Below are positions 8,862 through 21,233 of a stretch of DNA of 64,000 nt, one piece after another. The position numbers and the translations under genes were made by a program. The stretch comes from Aralia elata (Eukaryota; Streptophyta; Magnoliopsida; Apiales; Araliaceae): contig CM068384.1 in NCBI GenBank assembly GCA_034770075.1, positions 93,026,720-93,090,719 on the forward strand. The letters run 5' to 3'. How positions within the stretch are numbered: position 1 is the stretch's first letter; each line of letters opens with the position of its first letter. Under the pieces are notes generated by a model. It was not told the origin of the DNA and ran no database searches. It saw nothing but the letters and a program-made list of their open reading frames with translations.

Positions 8862-11800
8862 TTAAGCGTAGAACCGCTTCACCGAGTCAGCATTGAGGGG
8901 TTGTGGAAATACCTCACCATCCATTTCCTGCAATATGAGGGCTCCTCCGGATAGCACCTTCTTAATCACGAATGGTCCTTCCCAATTCGGGGCAAACTTC
9001 CCCTTGGCTTCGTCTTGTCAAGGCATGACTCTTTTCAACACCAAATCATTTTCCTTGAACTTCCGAAGTCTTATCCTTTTGTCGTATGATCGGGAGATCC
9101 TCTGTTGATATAGCTGGCCGTGCCAAATAGCAGCCACCCTCCTCTCATCAATTAGGGCCAATTGGTCGTATCGACTTTGCATCCAATCCTCCTCGCTTAT
9201 CTAAGCATCGATCACTATTCTGAGGGACGCCAACTCAACTTCAACTGGCAGGACAGCCTCCATTCCATACACCAAAGCGTAAGGGGTTGCCCCTGTAGAA
9301 GTACGCGTTGATGTTCGGTAGGCTAGCAAGGTGAGGGGTAACAGATCTGGCCATCCCCGATGATTAGCAGACATTTTTGCCATGATCCTCTTGATGTTCT
9401 TATTGGCAGCCTCCACTGCCCCATTCATTTTGGGACGGTAAATAACAGAATTGAGGTGTTTGATCTTAAACTGGTCGCACAACCCCTTCATGAGGGCGTT
9501 GTTTAAATTCTTGGCATTGTCGGAGACCACAACCTCAGGTTGCCCATATCGGCAAATGACATTATTCCTGATGAAGCTGACGATGACCTCCTGAGTTACT
9601 TTAGGGAAAGACGCTGCCTCTACCCATTTGGTGAAATAATCGATCATGACGAAAATGAATCGGTGCCCGTTGCTTGCTTTGGGCTCTATTGGTCCGATTA
9701 CATCCATTCCCCACATTGAAAATGGCCACGGGGAGGTCATACAGTGCAGTTCATTGGGAGGTGTATGGATCACATTACCGTGCGCCTGGCATTGGTAACA
9801 CCGCTTGACATGATCATCGCAATCGGCCTTCAGCGTTAACCAATAATACCCTGTCCTCAAGATCTTCTTGGCCAACATCGGTCCACTCATGTGTGGCCCA
9901 CACACCCCGCCATGGATTTCATTCATAATCCTTTGGGATTGCGTTTCATCTACGCATTGCAACAGTCCCAACCCGGCATCCCTTTTGTAAAGTGAATCGC
10001 CACTCAGGTAAAACTTCATCGCCATCTTTTGAATTCTCATCCTTTCAGTCCGATTTGCCTGATCGGGAAGGGATCTGTCTCTCAGATATTCCCTGATGTT
10101 GTGATACCAGGGCTGCCTTGTCAACACCACCTCGTTTGATAACACTGCCACATTTTCCTCATATGCCGGGGCATTCTGTACGGTGATCTCAATCTGTGGA
10201 CTGTCCCTACTCTTGATCACGTGGATTAAGGAAGCCAAAGTCGCCAATGCATCGGCAAAATCATTTCGTCCCCGAGGAATATGGCGGAAGGCGATATCCT
10301 CGAACTCTTGCATAAGCTGGGTGACACAACGATGGTATGGAAGTAACCGAAGCTCCTTAGTGTTGTATACCCCGATTGCTTGTCTGATTACCAATTCTGA
10401 ATCCCCGAACACCGCTAGTCTTTTTACTCCCATGTCACGGGCCAATCGGAGTCCCAAGATACACCCCTCGTATTCAGCGGTGTTGTTCGAATTGCTGAAA
10501 CGAAGTTTAGTGGCCACGGGGTATTGTTCTCCGGTGATAGAGACTAGGACCGCTCCGGCTCCTGCCCCCTCGGCATTCATGGCACCATCAAAATACAGCT
10601 TCCAGAATTGTCCCTCGTCATCACATTTTTCGCGCGATACCCAAAATATATCCTCGCCCGGGAGAGGCGTTTCTAATGGCTCCATCCCTCCTGTCGGGGC
10701 TTCTGCCAACTGATCTGCCATTCCCTGCCCTTTCATGGCCTTCTGGGTCACGTACACCATGTCAAACTGTTGTAAAATTAACTGCCATCTGGACAATCGA
10801 CAATTCAGCATGGGCCTTTCAAAAATATATTTCAGAGGATCCATTCTTGATATCAGGTACGTTGTATGCCCATGGAGGTAGTGCTGTAATCTCCCTGCAG
10901 TCCAGGCCAGAGCGCAACAAGTCTTCTCGATGGGAGTGTAATTCTGCTCACATTGGCTAAATCTTTTGCTGAGGTAATAGATGGCCTGCTCTTTACCCGC
11001 CTCATTCTTCTGTCCCAACATACATCCCATCGCGATGGCATTTACCGATATATACATAAACAGAGGGATCCCATCCTTCGGGGGTACCAGCACTGGTGCC
11101 TCCGTCAATTGTTTCTTAATGGTCTGAAACGCCCTCTGACATTGCTCATTCCATTCTTGGGACACCCCTTTTCTTAACAGTTTAAAAATCGGCTCACATG
11201 TAGTCGTCAAGTGGGATATAAAACGGCTGATGAAGTTTATTCTCCCCAGGAATCCCCTTATCTCCTTCTCTGTGCGAGGTGCTGGCATATCCACAATGGC
11301 CTTAATCTTTGCTGGATCCAACTCAATGCCCCGATCACTAACCAGGAATCCCAAGAGCTTGCCTGACTGCACTCCGAAAGCACACTTGGCTGGATTGAGT
11401 TTCAGATTATACTTTCTGAGCCGATCGAATAGCTTTTTGAGATGAGTTATATGATCAGACTCTACCTTCGATTTCACAATAATGTCATCCACGTAGACCT
11501 CTATCTCCTTGTGCATCATATCGTGGAACAAGGCCATCATGGCTCTCTGATAAGTAGCCCCTGCATTTGTGAGACCGAAAGCCAGTCGTCGATAGCTGAA
11601 AGTGCCCCAGGGGGTGATGAATGCGGTCTTTTCCCGGTCTTCTTCCGCCACCATTATCTGATGATATCCCGCAAAGCAATCCACAAAAGAATACATTTCG
11701 TACTGGGCTGTGTTATCTACCAGGATGTGTATGAAAGGCACCGGGAAGTTGTCCTTGAGACTGGCCTTGTTTAGATCTCTGTAGTCCACGCATACCCTCA

Positions 11801-12336
11801 CCTTTCCTCCAGGTTTAGCCACTGGGACCACATTGGATAGCCATTCCGGGTAAGTGGACACCATAATGATTCCCGCCCTGAACTGTTTGATGATCTCTTC
11901 CTTCACTTTTAAGCTCCACTCAGGTTTCAACTTTCTTAGTTTCTGCTTGACAGGCCTGAAACCCTCCTTGATGGGTAACCGGTGCACCACAATGTCGGTG
12001 GACAATCCGATCATATCCTCGTGCGACCAGGCAAAGACATCCTCATATTGGCTTAGTAACTCAATTATTTCTGCTTTTTGGCTGGGGGTAAGGTCCGTCC
12101 CTATCTTGAGTTCTTTTGGATTGTCAGGGGTTCCGATATCTATAGTGATGGTTTGGTCCAAGTTGGGTTTGGGTTTATCCTCGACCCATCCTTTGATCTC
12201 GTCAGGTGCGTCGTCGTAATCTGTCTCGTCTTGTTCAATGCCCATTAAATCGAAATCCAGCTCAATGTCAAAATCATAATCATCATTCAAATTTGAAAGA
12301 CCATTTGTTAGGCAAGGATTACTCAAATGGGTACAC
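8862..12336 (-). pseudogene. Tat-A pol: RT, dual RNase H, integrase; two premature stops
   Basis: The frame is open from 12419 to a TAG at 9203-9201. Homology continues in the same frame through a TGA (9020-9018) to a natural TAA at 8864-8862. Domains in the 1072-residue open part: acidic linker; RT at about 190-370 with YVDDIIVKS at 309; an RNase H-like segment at about 450-540 that lacks the usual catalytic Asp; a second, archaeal-type RNase H at about 605-725 with YFDGA, AEYEG, FGDSEL and FADAL; integrase with HHCC zinc finger and the DDE region (GMDVIGP, SDNAKN, NGAVEAANK). The dual RNase H is diagnostic of the Tat clade. The likely true 5' boundary is the splice acceptor at 12337, not a Met. 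The conserved C-terminal tail beyond the first stop includes GKFAPNWEGPF. This copy cannot make full-length integrase. Confidence 0.9.
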
Positions 12337-12503
12337 CTGACATGAAACAAAACACTTGTCATATATAAATCATTTTTCACGACGATCGCAATTTCAAATA
12401 ACACGAAGAAACGACACAATTATGCAAAAATAAAACAACAACAAAATAAAACTTCTTCATTCCCCCATCCTCTAGGGTTAACCACCCTGACGTCGAGCTT
12501 TAC
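12337..12503 (-). other. Predicted 167-nt intron joining gag-pro to pol
   Basis: On the minus strand the donor is AACAAGG|GTAAAG (the GT at 12503-12502 overlaps the gag-pro stop TAA) and the acceptor is TTTCATGTCAG|GTGTACC (AG at 12338-12337). Removal takes out the stop and joins codon GG|G so that ...VISKQG continues as CTHLSN in the pol frame, phase 2. The intron is T-rich. Tat-B has the same donor context (AACAAGG|GTAAAA near 63984). Splicing between pro and pol is established for Ogre elements; for this copy it is prediction. Confidence 0.65.
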
Positions 12504-15500
12504 CCTTGTTTGGATATCACTGGTTTCTGGGTCCAATTATCGATGGTCAGGTCAGATGAAATGCGCTGGATAAAGGAAGGCCTCACATCGGACACCTCCC
12601 CGATGATTACGGACACGTTGCCTGAGTCCTTCTCCATATCTTCTCCAGGAATGATCAGCCCTGCCCAATCGATGACAGGCACAACTTGTTGGGCTCCCGG
12701 TGGTGTGATAAACATTCGTCCCCTCCTTACTGCTTGTTGATTGTCCGGGGATATAGCATTTGGCTTCAAACTCTTTTGCGACCTCCCGCAGGAAACTTTC
12801 CCTCCGGGCCGACTCATTACGTGTGGGGGTTAACTCTTCACTCCCTGCCCCAATCACAGGTCCGCTGATCCCCTGCTTATTGTCGACTTTGGTCACTGGA
12901 CTGCCAACTAGTCGAATCGGAGTCGCACCCTGACGGTTTCCCCGTACTGCGCCCACATGGTATCCCAGTCCTGCCTTGCCTATCTGCTGTGGTAGGTGGA
13001 TGGGCTCGGTGATTCCTTGACTGCTTTTCCCTAGTCCCTGTCCAGGTTGGAAGTTCATTTTAATCATTTCCCTTGCCACAAAGGTGAGTTCCGGAGAGAC
13101 CCTTGGTTTCACAGCTGGAGCTCCCAGGCATCTATAATGGGGAGTGCTAATCTCTAGTGCTTGAAAGCTGGCAGGCGCCGCTGACTCATCCACATTGATT
13201 ACTGGTAGGCCACTCCTGGGAGGAGACGGGTCATCACATTCGGCCGAGATTGTTACCAGATTCCCATCGATGATCAACTTGATTTGTTGGTGGAGCGTGG
13301 AAGGAACTGCCCCGGCCATGTGTATCCACGGCCTCCCTACCTAACAGCAGGTTGTAGCTTGCCGTAATATCTAGGACTTGGAAGGATATATCAAAAGTAC
13401 AGGGCCCTATCTCCACTGGCAATTCTATCTCTCCGATGGTATCCCTCCGGGGTCCGTCAAAAGCCCGAACCACCACATGACTGGCCCGTAGGCGCTTGGG
13501 ACTGATGTTCATTTTCTTCAGCGTGCTGAGAGGACATATATTCAATGCCGATCCCCCGTCGATCAGCACCCCATTCATGACATATCCTGAGGAGATTACC
13601 GCGATGTGTAGCGGTTTTCGGTGCCCCCTTCCCTCTTCGGGAATGTCCTCATCCGTAAAGGATATTGCATCGGTTTCCAATAAGTGGCCTACCAGCTGGC
13701 CGAAACCCTCCTCACTAATTTCTTTGGACACAAATGCCTCCTCCAAAACCTTCATCAGGGTTTTGCAATGCTCACTGGATGACAACACCAAGTCCATGAC
13801 TGATGTTAGGGTTGATTCCTCATTTAAAATCTGGATCCCCCTCGTTTCTGGGTGATCCATCCTTTTCAAAAACTCTATGGCCCTTTCCTCGGAAACCTCT
13901 TCATTTTTTCTCTTTTGGCTCTCAAGGACTCGCCCGGGAAGATATAAGGGGTTCCCCTTGGTCGTCACGGAAGCACAACTGGCCGCTTCCTCTGGTATTC
14001 CCCCATAATTCCAGGGTACAGTCTTCAGACTACTGATAGGGAGTTGCGGCCTTGCTGCAAGGATGATGGGCCTCGGGGCTGTCAACTTGACAGGTCCTTC
14101 CATGCCATTTGTACTTATCCCTATCAACCTGATGGGCGCTCCCCGTGCACTCCCATGATCATGTATCACGTTGATCAATTCCTCAATTTTCTGCACATAG
14201 TTCAACCTTGGCGGCCCCCCAGCCTCACTTGCCTCCGTCGCATTAACTCCCCCTCCATCATGTCTTGGCAGGGGATTTGTTTTAACATTCGGGGAGTCCG
14301 GTTGTTCCACCACAATTTCCCCACTGTCTATCATGTTTTGGATTCGATGCTTCAACGTCCAGCAATCCTGTGTATCATGGCCAGGGGAACTGGAGTGGTA
14401 TGCACATCGTTTGCTCGGGTCAAACCTTCTACCCTTTGGGTCACTCGATGGTGCCAGACTAACTATTTTCTTTTGGGCTACTAATACCGCTAATACCCGT
14501 TCAAGCGGCTCCCCGAGCGGGGTGAATACTCGATTCTGCGAGGCCTCATATCTTCTTCGCCCCTCTGCCCTTTGATCTGTGAAGTTTGGCTGTCGGGATG
14601 GCCCTCCCCTCTGCACCTGCACCGGAGGATGACCTTCTGCTTTTCTGGATGACCCCTGTAGAATGAGGGAGACATCCTCCTCCTTTTTCTTTTGGACCCT
14701 CCGGGAAGTGCTACCGTAGTTTCCATTCTGTATTTGCTCGGCAGCAGTTTCTAAAGCAGTAAGATCCCGGATTTTACCCGATTTCAACCCCATGTCAACC
14801 ATCTCTCCATGTTTAATCATTTCAGCAAAGGGTCTTCCAATCCCCGAGATGACCCGCTCATAATACGGTGCCTCCTGAATGTCTACAAAGGTCATTACCA
14901 TCTCTGATTCGCTCATCGGGGGGGTTACCTGTGCGGCCATGCCCCTCCATCGTTGCGCATATTCCCTGAAGGATTCCCTAGGCTGTTTTTTAACCTTTGT
15001 CATTTGGTACCTGTCAAGAGCCATCTGGGCCTGAAAGCTGTATTGGGTTAAGAAGGTATGGGCCAATTCCTCCCAGTTGTGGATTCGGGCGTTGTCGAGG
15101 CGGGCATACCAGATTCTTGCCTCCCCTGTTAAGCTTTTCTGGAATAGTTGCATTCTTAACCCCTCGTCTTCGGCATAAGACCCGAGTTCTCCAATGTATA
15201 TTTTCAAGTGTGTATAGGGGTCTCCCTTTCCATTGTATTTTTCAAACTCGGGAACTTTGAACTTTTCTGGATATCTGGCTCCGGGGAAAACACATAGATC
15301 CGAATAATTAACCCTGCCCAGGGAGCCTATGCCCCTTAGAGATTGAATGGTCTCCTCCATGTGTTTCATTTTTCTCCGAAGGTCGTCATTGTCCCCTTCT
15401 TCTGGGATAGTAATCACTGTCCTGCTAGGTATGGGAACGGCCCTTGTAATGACTGGCTCGTCCTTGAGTTGGGGTTGGTCATCCTTACCCAGGTTTACAA

Positions 15501-15678
15501 CATTTTTAGGAGGATTCTGGTCACCCCCTGGTGGTGGAATATTATGTGGTCCTTGGCTTGGCGGATCCTGTCTGAGTAGGAACTGCTCTTTTAGCATCGT
15601 GGCCATTTCCATCATCTGTTTTTTGAAGTCATCAAACTCTTCCCGAGATATGGAACTATGATTAGGAATATCAGCCAT
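12500..15678 (-). pseudogene. Tat-A gag-protease, two frameshifts
   Basis: I start at the Met of MADIPNHSS (15678), conserved in Tat-B as MADLPNHGS; the frame is open upstream to 15849 but that part is not conserved. The central gag domain has LTGEARIWYARLDNARIHNW and QPRESFREYAQRW, followed by a Cys/His motif (CAYHSSSPGHDTQDCW). The protease region has VLIDGGSALNICP, a DGGSA form of the D-[ST]-G active site. Compared with Tat-B there is a net 4-nt insertion near 13335 (after YNLLLGR) and another near 12700-12712 (after EGTNV), so the final part is split over three frames. It ends ...VISKQG-stop at 12502-12500, where the predicted intron begins. Gag would form the particle and the protease would process the polyprotein. 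Confidence 0.85.
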
Positions 15679-15849
15679 TTCAGATGTAGAATTTTGGGCT
15701 TTCTTAGACTGCGAACGGGTTTTTGAGGAGCAATCCTGCGAAAACAACGGTTCGAAGTTTAGTCTTGGGGAAATGAAAGAATGGATGCATGCTAAAACCG
15801 TAACCTTTTGTGTGTTTTTTGGGTTTTTTAATCTTTTTCTGCAAAACAA

Positions 15850-16459
15850 CTCGTTAGCGGTTCTTTATTGAAATAATACATGCTAGATATGATTTATGCT
15901 TCCCGTGTCGTTCCCTGCAAAACACAGAGGTTAGTATTTTCTTTTGACATAAAAAGGGGAAGCATATATGAATATGTTGTAATGGAATTATGGCATTTAT
16001 ACGCAGAAACGTAAAAGGGCATGAAGAGACTTATCCTGCGTTGGGTTAATCTGGGGCTGACCTATCCTAGGGTTACTCTCACGGGCTTTTCGGCATGAAG
16101 GTTCCCAAATCTTCGCAATCTACTCGTTTGAGCCCTTTCGATTGGAGCGGATTTGAGTGGTGCGTTTCCTGAGCCATCTCCGGGGAGCAGCCCCATCGAG
16201 TCCAGTAATAAGCAACCGACGGGTTCGCCTCAGGAGGAGGTACAATCTCAACATACATTCACATTCATCGTCCTCACCGTATGCAAATGATTACTTTAAG
16301 GTAAATCAACTCCATTCAATCATTCATTCATTGGACAAAAGCACACATTCACACAACAATAAGTAAAATAGGTCAAAAATGTTGCACGCACATACATATT
16401 CAAAATTTTTTTAAGGATAGGATAGCATCAAGATTTGAAAGCGGCTTAAGCCCTCTAAT
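15850..16459 (-). other. Tat-A leader between PBS and gag
   Basis: Apart from the 59-codon ORF, no domain is recognised. Several acceptor-like sequences (TTTTGCAG, TTTTCGCAG) precede gag on the minus strand, and Tat-B keeps comparable TTTTACAG and TTTTGTAG sites, so a leader intron is possible. Confidence 0.4.
16079..16258 (-). CDS. Short pre-gag ORF, 59 aa
   Basis: It runs from ATG 16258 to TGA 16081-16079 between the PBS and gag. The peptide core VPPPEAN..SVAYYWTR.GCSPEMA is also open in Tat-B (60244-60441, 65 aa), which begins with the same ATGTATGTTGAG; the two ends differ because of a 1-nt indel near GAGTAG/GAGTAAG. Ogre elements are known to have an ORF before gag, but this one is much shorter. 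The few differences between A and B are mostly amino-acid changing, so selection is not shown. It may only be a uORF in the leader. Confidence 0.35.
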   Translation of the reverse strand: MYVEIVPPPEANPSVAYYWTRWGCSPEMAQETHHSNPLQSKGLKRVDCEDLGTFMPKSP

Positions 16460-16478
16460 GTCCCCAGCAGAGTCGCCA
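16460..16478 (-). other. Tat-A primer binding site
   Basis: Two bases after the 5' LTR end, the minus strand reads TGGCGACTCTGCTGGGGAC. TGG pairs with the tRNA CCA end. The identical 19 bases occur in Tat-B. Ogre-type elements are reported to use tRNA-Arg; I cannot verify the tRNA here. Confidence 0.85.
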
Positions 16479-16480
16479 GC

Positions 16481-18597
16481 TGTCGACGCCGGGTTTTCTT
16501 CTCGCGTGTCCTTTTAGTCTTTTCCAATTTTAGCCTTTTGATTTAATGATTTTTTTTTTTGGAAAAGGTCGGCATTGATGTCGACGGGGTTTTGAAAGAT
16601 CGTGTTTTATGATGAGCCAATTAACCAGAGTCGCCAGTTGGTATATTTGCAATGGATGTACCAACTCATCCGAGTTTTCGTTTTTTATGAATCGCTGGCT
16701 CATGTGTGACTCCGAATTAATTGGTCTGCGAATCGAGATCCATAGAGTTCGGGGGCTTGCTTAAGTGAGGGGAAGGTGTTAGGCACCCCTCGACTTCCGT
16801 GAAACACGGTTACCGCAATCTTGATGCTTTCCTATCCTTTAATTCATGAATGTGTATGTGTGTGTGTGTGTGTGCCTATGTGAATGTTGTGGGGAATTTG
16901 TATGAAAGAGTCATTTGGATTTTAGGGAAAATCGTGTTTTAATTTGAGAACGCTTCGGAATATCTTTTCGGTATACACGAGAAAGCTTTATTCTTTATGA
17001 GAAAGGTTTGATTTTAATTGTCCAAAACTATGAGATTTTCATTAAGTGTCGTTTTGGCAAAACAAGAGTTTTAAAACCTTCGTCTAAATAGGAAATCGAG
17101 ATCTATACGTTGCTTTCATAAAATGATGGGCAATTTCTAGAATCTCTTTAACCCTATATACAACGGTTTAATAAAACGTCATTTTATTTACAAAATCATT
17201 TTGTGTGATGTTTTGGAAAACGATCTTTCTTTAGCTTTCTCGTTAGATAGGAATCGACATTCATTAACATTTCTCAAATTTTAACCTCGTGATTCTAATA
17301 TCCTACTTTGATTGATTTTATGAAAATCTTATCATTTAGCCTTGAAATCAATTTCGTGTCATAAATCAAATCAAGCATAAACTACGCGTCGGGGCTATTC
17401 ATGGGCATGTAAGCCATCAAAATGTCCCCGAACGCCAACAATCACAAATTTCACTATTTCGGGGCCTTAAGCACGGTTCTCGCCTTAGCGTCGTTTTAAG
17501 GCCCAACGATTACATATTTACAATGAAAACTACGTCATTTCTACTTCTTACATCAAGATATGTCCATCATCGGATTGGGACCCCGGGGTCGCTTTCCTAG
17601 GCTCACAACCAAGTATCCACACACAAACAATCGGATATTACGAGAAAATAAACCAACCCGGATAATCTAACAATACCAAGACATCCTAAAATAACGATTT
17701 AAAGGAATGGATACCAAATATAACACCTTAAAACAAACAAAAAAATTAATGAACGAATATCATCGGGTTATTAGGAAGAGTTTTATTCCGATGGAAACTT
17801 CACTCATAATCCCTAATTCATTGTTCAATCAATAAATTACATGAAAAATTGCATCTAATTTGATCAAATGATATGATAGAAATTGATATCACAAAAGAGA
17901 TTTCACCTTGCAATTGATATCCAAATGGATGTAAACTTGATGTATTTGAATAGAAGGAAAGAATCTATTTGATATAATCAAATCAAAAGAAAATTATTCC
18001 TCTCTTTTTTCTCTCTTTTCTTCCTATTTAATTGCAAAATTTATGTTATTTCTTCCTCAATTTCCGAGTTGGCTGCTGCTGTATTCTCCTTCTTCCTCAA
18101 ATTCTCCAACCTCCTGTATGCTGCCCGAAGCTGGGCTTAAATAGGCTGGCCAGAGCCAGCCGCAGATCTATCTGCGGCTGGCCGCAGATGGATCTGCGGC
18201 TGGCCAGCTGGCACGCCTCCCATCGCACTCAGCTGGTAGTGCTGATTTCCTGGTTTCCGTGCTAGCGCACCCACTTGGCCGCAGATCTATCCGCGGCTGG
18301 CGGGCTTGACTTTCTCGATTTTCGTGCCACGCCTCGCTTTTCGTGCCGCAACGTCGGTTTTCGCTGACAGGCTCGTATTCTGCAGTCCGGGAGTTTCCGG
18401 GAGACGTGCCTCCTCATTCAGAAATGCCTGCCTCGGACGGCTTTATTGTCGCGTAAACTTGGGTTGCCCAAAACATTGCGGCGGTGCCGGGCGCTTGCCC
18501 TTGTGCCCGCTCCTTTGCTCCCGCAAGCCGGTTCAATTGACGATTTCGCCCTCCTGTCATGGTTAGTAGAAGGAAACGCAAAATTTGGGTGTCTACA
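16481..18597 (-). repeat. Tat-A 5' LTR (2117 bp)
   Basis: Starts TGTAGACACC at 18597 and ends GGCGTCGACA at 16481 in minus sense. It is followed by the PBS. It matches the 3' LTR except for scattered changes and a divergent block at about 17945-18120. The right flank is copia integrase. Confidence 0.9.
18136..18296 (-). promoter_or_regulatory. Tat-A 5' LTR core promoter: TATA box and three palindromes
   Basis: CTATTTAAG on the minus strand (18144-18136). Palindromes CCGCAGAT-NN-ATCTGCGG lie at 18160-18177 and 18182-18199, and one with a mismatched arm is at 18279-18296. The TATA-to-palindrome gap is 15 bases, as in the 3' LTR. This would drive the genomic RNA. Confidence 0.65.
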
Positions 18598-18946
18598 GAC
18601 GCCACAGTTAAATGGTGTATCTGAAAGGAGAAATCGAACATTGTTGGACATGGTTCGTTCCATGATGAGTTTTATCGACCTTCCAGTATCCTTCTGGGGT
18701 TATGCCCTAGAAACGGCTGTATACCTACTTAACAAGGTACCTACCAAATCTGTCCCAAAGACCCCATATGAGATATGGACAGGGAAGAAACCAAATCTTA
18801 AGTTTGTTAAGACTTGGGGTTGTCCAGCTTATGTCAAAAGGTTTGAGCATGATAAGCTAAAGACTAGATCCGACAAGTGTAGATTTATGGGATACCCTAA
18901 AGAAACTGTAGAGTATTATTTCTATCATCCCAATGATCAAAAAGTG
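18598..18946 (+). pseudogene. Ty1/copia integrase fragment
   Basis: It begins exactly at the Tat-A LTR border with TPQLNGVSERRNRTLLDM, the motif carrying the catalytic Glu of copia integrase, and runs through VSFWGYALETAVYLLNKVP and GCPAYVKRFEHDKL to HPNDQKV. There it is cut by the insertion at 18947; FVAKHAAFLEKEF resumes at about 24067. The upstream DD part of the DDE triad is missing from the window. Confidence 0.9.
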
Positions 18947-20329
18947 TGATGAGGTCATCACAAGCTCGGGAATATGACACCCCCAAATCTCTACACTCCC
19001 CTGTGGTAGATCTGGTGCTCACGTGAAACTATACAACTATAAATATTCAATAAAATATGACTTCTATCTATCCAAGGTTTACAGTATCCCATAACAGATA
19101 ATAGTTCTCGTCAGAACGTTATCTGTGTTTGGGTACCCTCACTTGGATGTATAGATTCATATCTTGTGGATATCTCTTTCATATCAATAGTTCCTATCTA
19201 TTTGACATTCACAGTATCAATGATAAGATTGTCCCTAGAACTGATGGGCGCATTCCGGTAAAGATGGCACCTTACCGGTGCTCATTAAGTGTAACCCTAG
19301 AGCTTATAGGACTTTCAACATCATTTAAATACCCTCATTCAGATGTATAGTTCGTATAGATACTGTATCTAACTTAGTACAACTATGCTAAATAAAATAA
19401 AGATCAGAGTATAACGCAATCGATGAAATAAAGGATCATAATATATTACATATCATTTGGTTCGATTACATTGTTCTCAGTACTAAGTTATTACAACAAA
19501 AGCCTTTAAAAGACTTAGATTATTCAAAAGTAGTTAATAAAACTAGTAAACATGTCCTTTTTCCTTTATCTGTCCCAGAAGTGCCAGGGATATCATTTAC
19601 AACTGCAAAAAGAAGATATGCACAAGAATGAGCTACAAATGCTCAACAAGTTTATTTAAAAATATAAACACAATGTGTTTGATTTGAAAGATGTCAGGTG
19701 ATGTATAATTGATACTGAGGGTTCTGTACCGAAACCATATATTTCAAATTGTCCTGTCAGTCTTCAATGACTTAGAACCTCTTTGAGTTCGGATATCTGG
19801 TAGGTGATCAGCCTCACCAATATCCTAGGAGTATGCATATCATCCTACCACATTTTTGGTCAATTTAAGTTAATTGTCAATATTCGTCAATTCATTTAAT
19901 TGCCAATTTAAACCTTATTCGAAGGTTTATCGGACCACCTTCCATCCACGGTGTCCCTTTTACTCAGTATAGATGTCGTACCAAAACAATTTAGTTTGAC
20001 ACAATAATTTTAAGCTCAAACAGTCAATAAATGATTTTATTTCTTAAGTTATGCTGAACAAGTAGCAATAACTTCACAATAATTGATAGCAAGACATAAA
20101 TGAATTGCTTAAATGTAACAAGGTTCGAAGACTTGCCTGTGCGTAGCACATTAAGTTTACGTTGTTTATCAACGTTGGGTAGTCTATTTATGTCTATTCA
20201 TATCAATAATAAACATTAGAATATATAATAATACTTATCTAATTAAACTAGACAAGTTACACGAAGGTTCGATGTCGATTCGGTATCTCGGTCGCGTCAT
20301 TAGATAGCTAAACACATAGGTTATTCGAT

Positions 20330-21230
20330 AAAACTTCATTTGGAAGCTTAAATATTAGCTTAAATAATTTAATTATCATTTATAATATTTTTAGAAGCTT
20401 AATATTATTTTTAAATAATTTTTATAAGCTTAGAAATATTTTTAAATAATTTTACAAGCTTGGGAATATTTTTAAATGATTTAGTTATCATTTAGAATCT
20501 TCATAAAACATTTACTATGTTATTTAAATGATTTATTTATCATTTAGAATAATTTTAAAGGCTTAGGAATATTTTTAAATGATTTAATTATCATTTAGAA
20601 TATTTTTTAAAACATTAATATGTTATTTAAATAATTTATTTGTCACTTAGAATATTTTTAGATACCTAAAATATTATTTAAATGATTTATTTATCATTTA
20701 TAATATTTTTAGAAGGATGAAATATTATTTAAATGATTTATTTTATCATTAATAATATTTTTAGAATTTATTTTATCATTATAATAATTTAATTATTACT
20801 TATAATAATTTTCAAAACTTAATTTAATATTTAAATGATTTAATTATCATTTATAACATTTTTAAATACTTAATATATTATTTAAATGATTTATTTATCA
20901 TTAATAATATTTAAATATTTAATATTTTATTTAATTATTATATATAATAAATTTATTTACCTTAATATCATTTTTAAATAATTAATATAATTATTAAATA
21001 ATTTAATATTATTTTTAAATAATTAAAATAATTTTTAAATGATTTATTATAATTATTATTATTATTTAATTAAATGAAATAATAATTCAGAAATATATAA
21101 AAATATTAAAAATAAATTTTTATAATTAAAAATGAATTTTTGAATATAATTATTAATTATTAATAATTATTTAATATTTATTTATTATTTTATAATTTAT
21201 TTAATTAATTTTTATTAATTTTTATTGAAA
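20330..21230. repeat. AT-rich degenerate repeats (ATTTTTAAATGATTTA.TTATCATTTA)
   Basis: Imperfect units built from AAATGATTT, TTATCATTTA and AATATTTTTA recur every roughly 50-65 bp. Equivalent blocks are at 30640-31390 and 40250-41040 in the two Tekay-C LTRs. There is no coding potential. Confidence 0.7.
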
Positions 21231-21233
21231 ACC

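Larger units (their letters stand above)
477..18597 (-). mobile_element. Tat/Ogre-like Ty3/gypsy LTR retrotransposon (Tat-A), full length, decayed
   Basis: In minus orientation the order is 5' LTR (16481-18597), PBS, short ORF, gag-protease, short intron, pol (RT, degenerate RNase H, second archaeal-type RNase H, integrase), an antisense gene cassette, a tandem array, PPT and 3' LTR (477-2606). Both LTRs begin TGTAGACACC and end CGACA/CAACA in element sense. The second RNase H, the predicted gag-pro/pol intron and antisense ORFs downstream of pol are known hallmarks of the Tat/Ogre lineage. Coding parts carry two gag-pro frameshifts, two pol stops and one frameshift in the antisense gene, so this copy is not autonomous. 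The 5-bp flanks (CCAAC at 472-476, GACGC at 18598-18602) do not match. Confidence 0.9.

Noticed and set aside
10183..10713. 176-codon plus ORF antisense to pol
   Set aside because: A shadow of the RNase H/integrase coding frame, with no independent features.
13496..14484. Several 75-146-codon plus ORFs antisense to Tat-A gag; likewise the minus ORFs at 60839-62257
   Set aside because: The same shadow frames appear opposite gag in both Tat copies because gag is conserved; codon pattern belongs to the gag strand.
16460..16478. tRNA gene fragment
   Set aside because: The tRNA-like 3' complement is the retroelement PBS; no cloverleaf is present.
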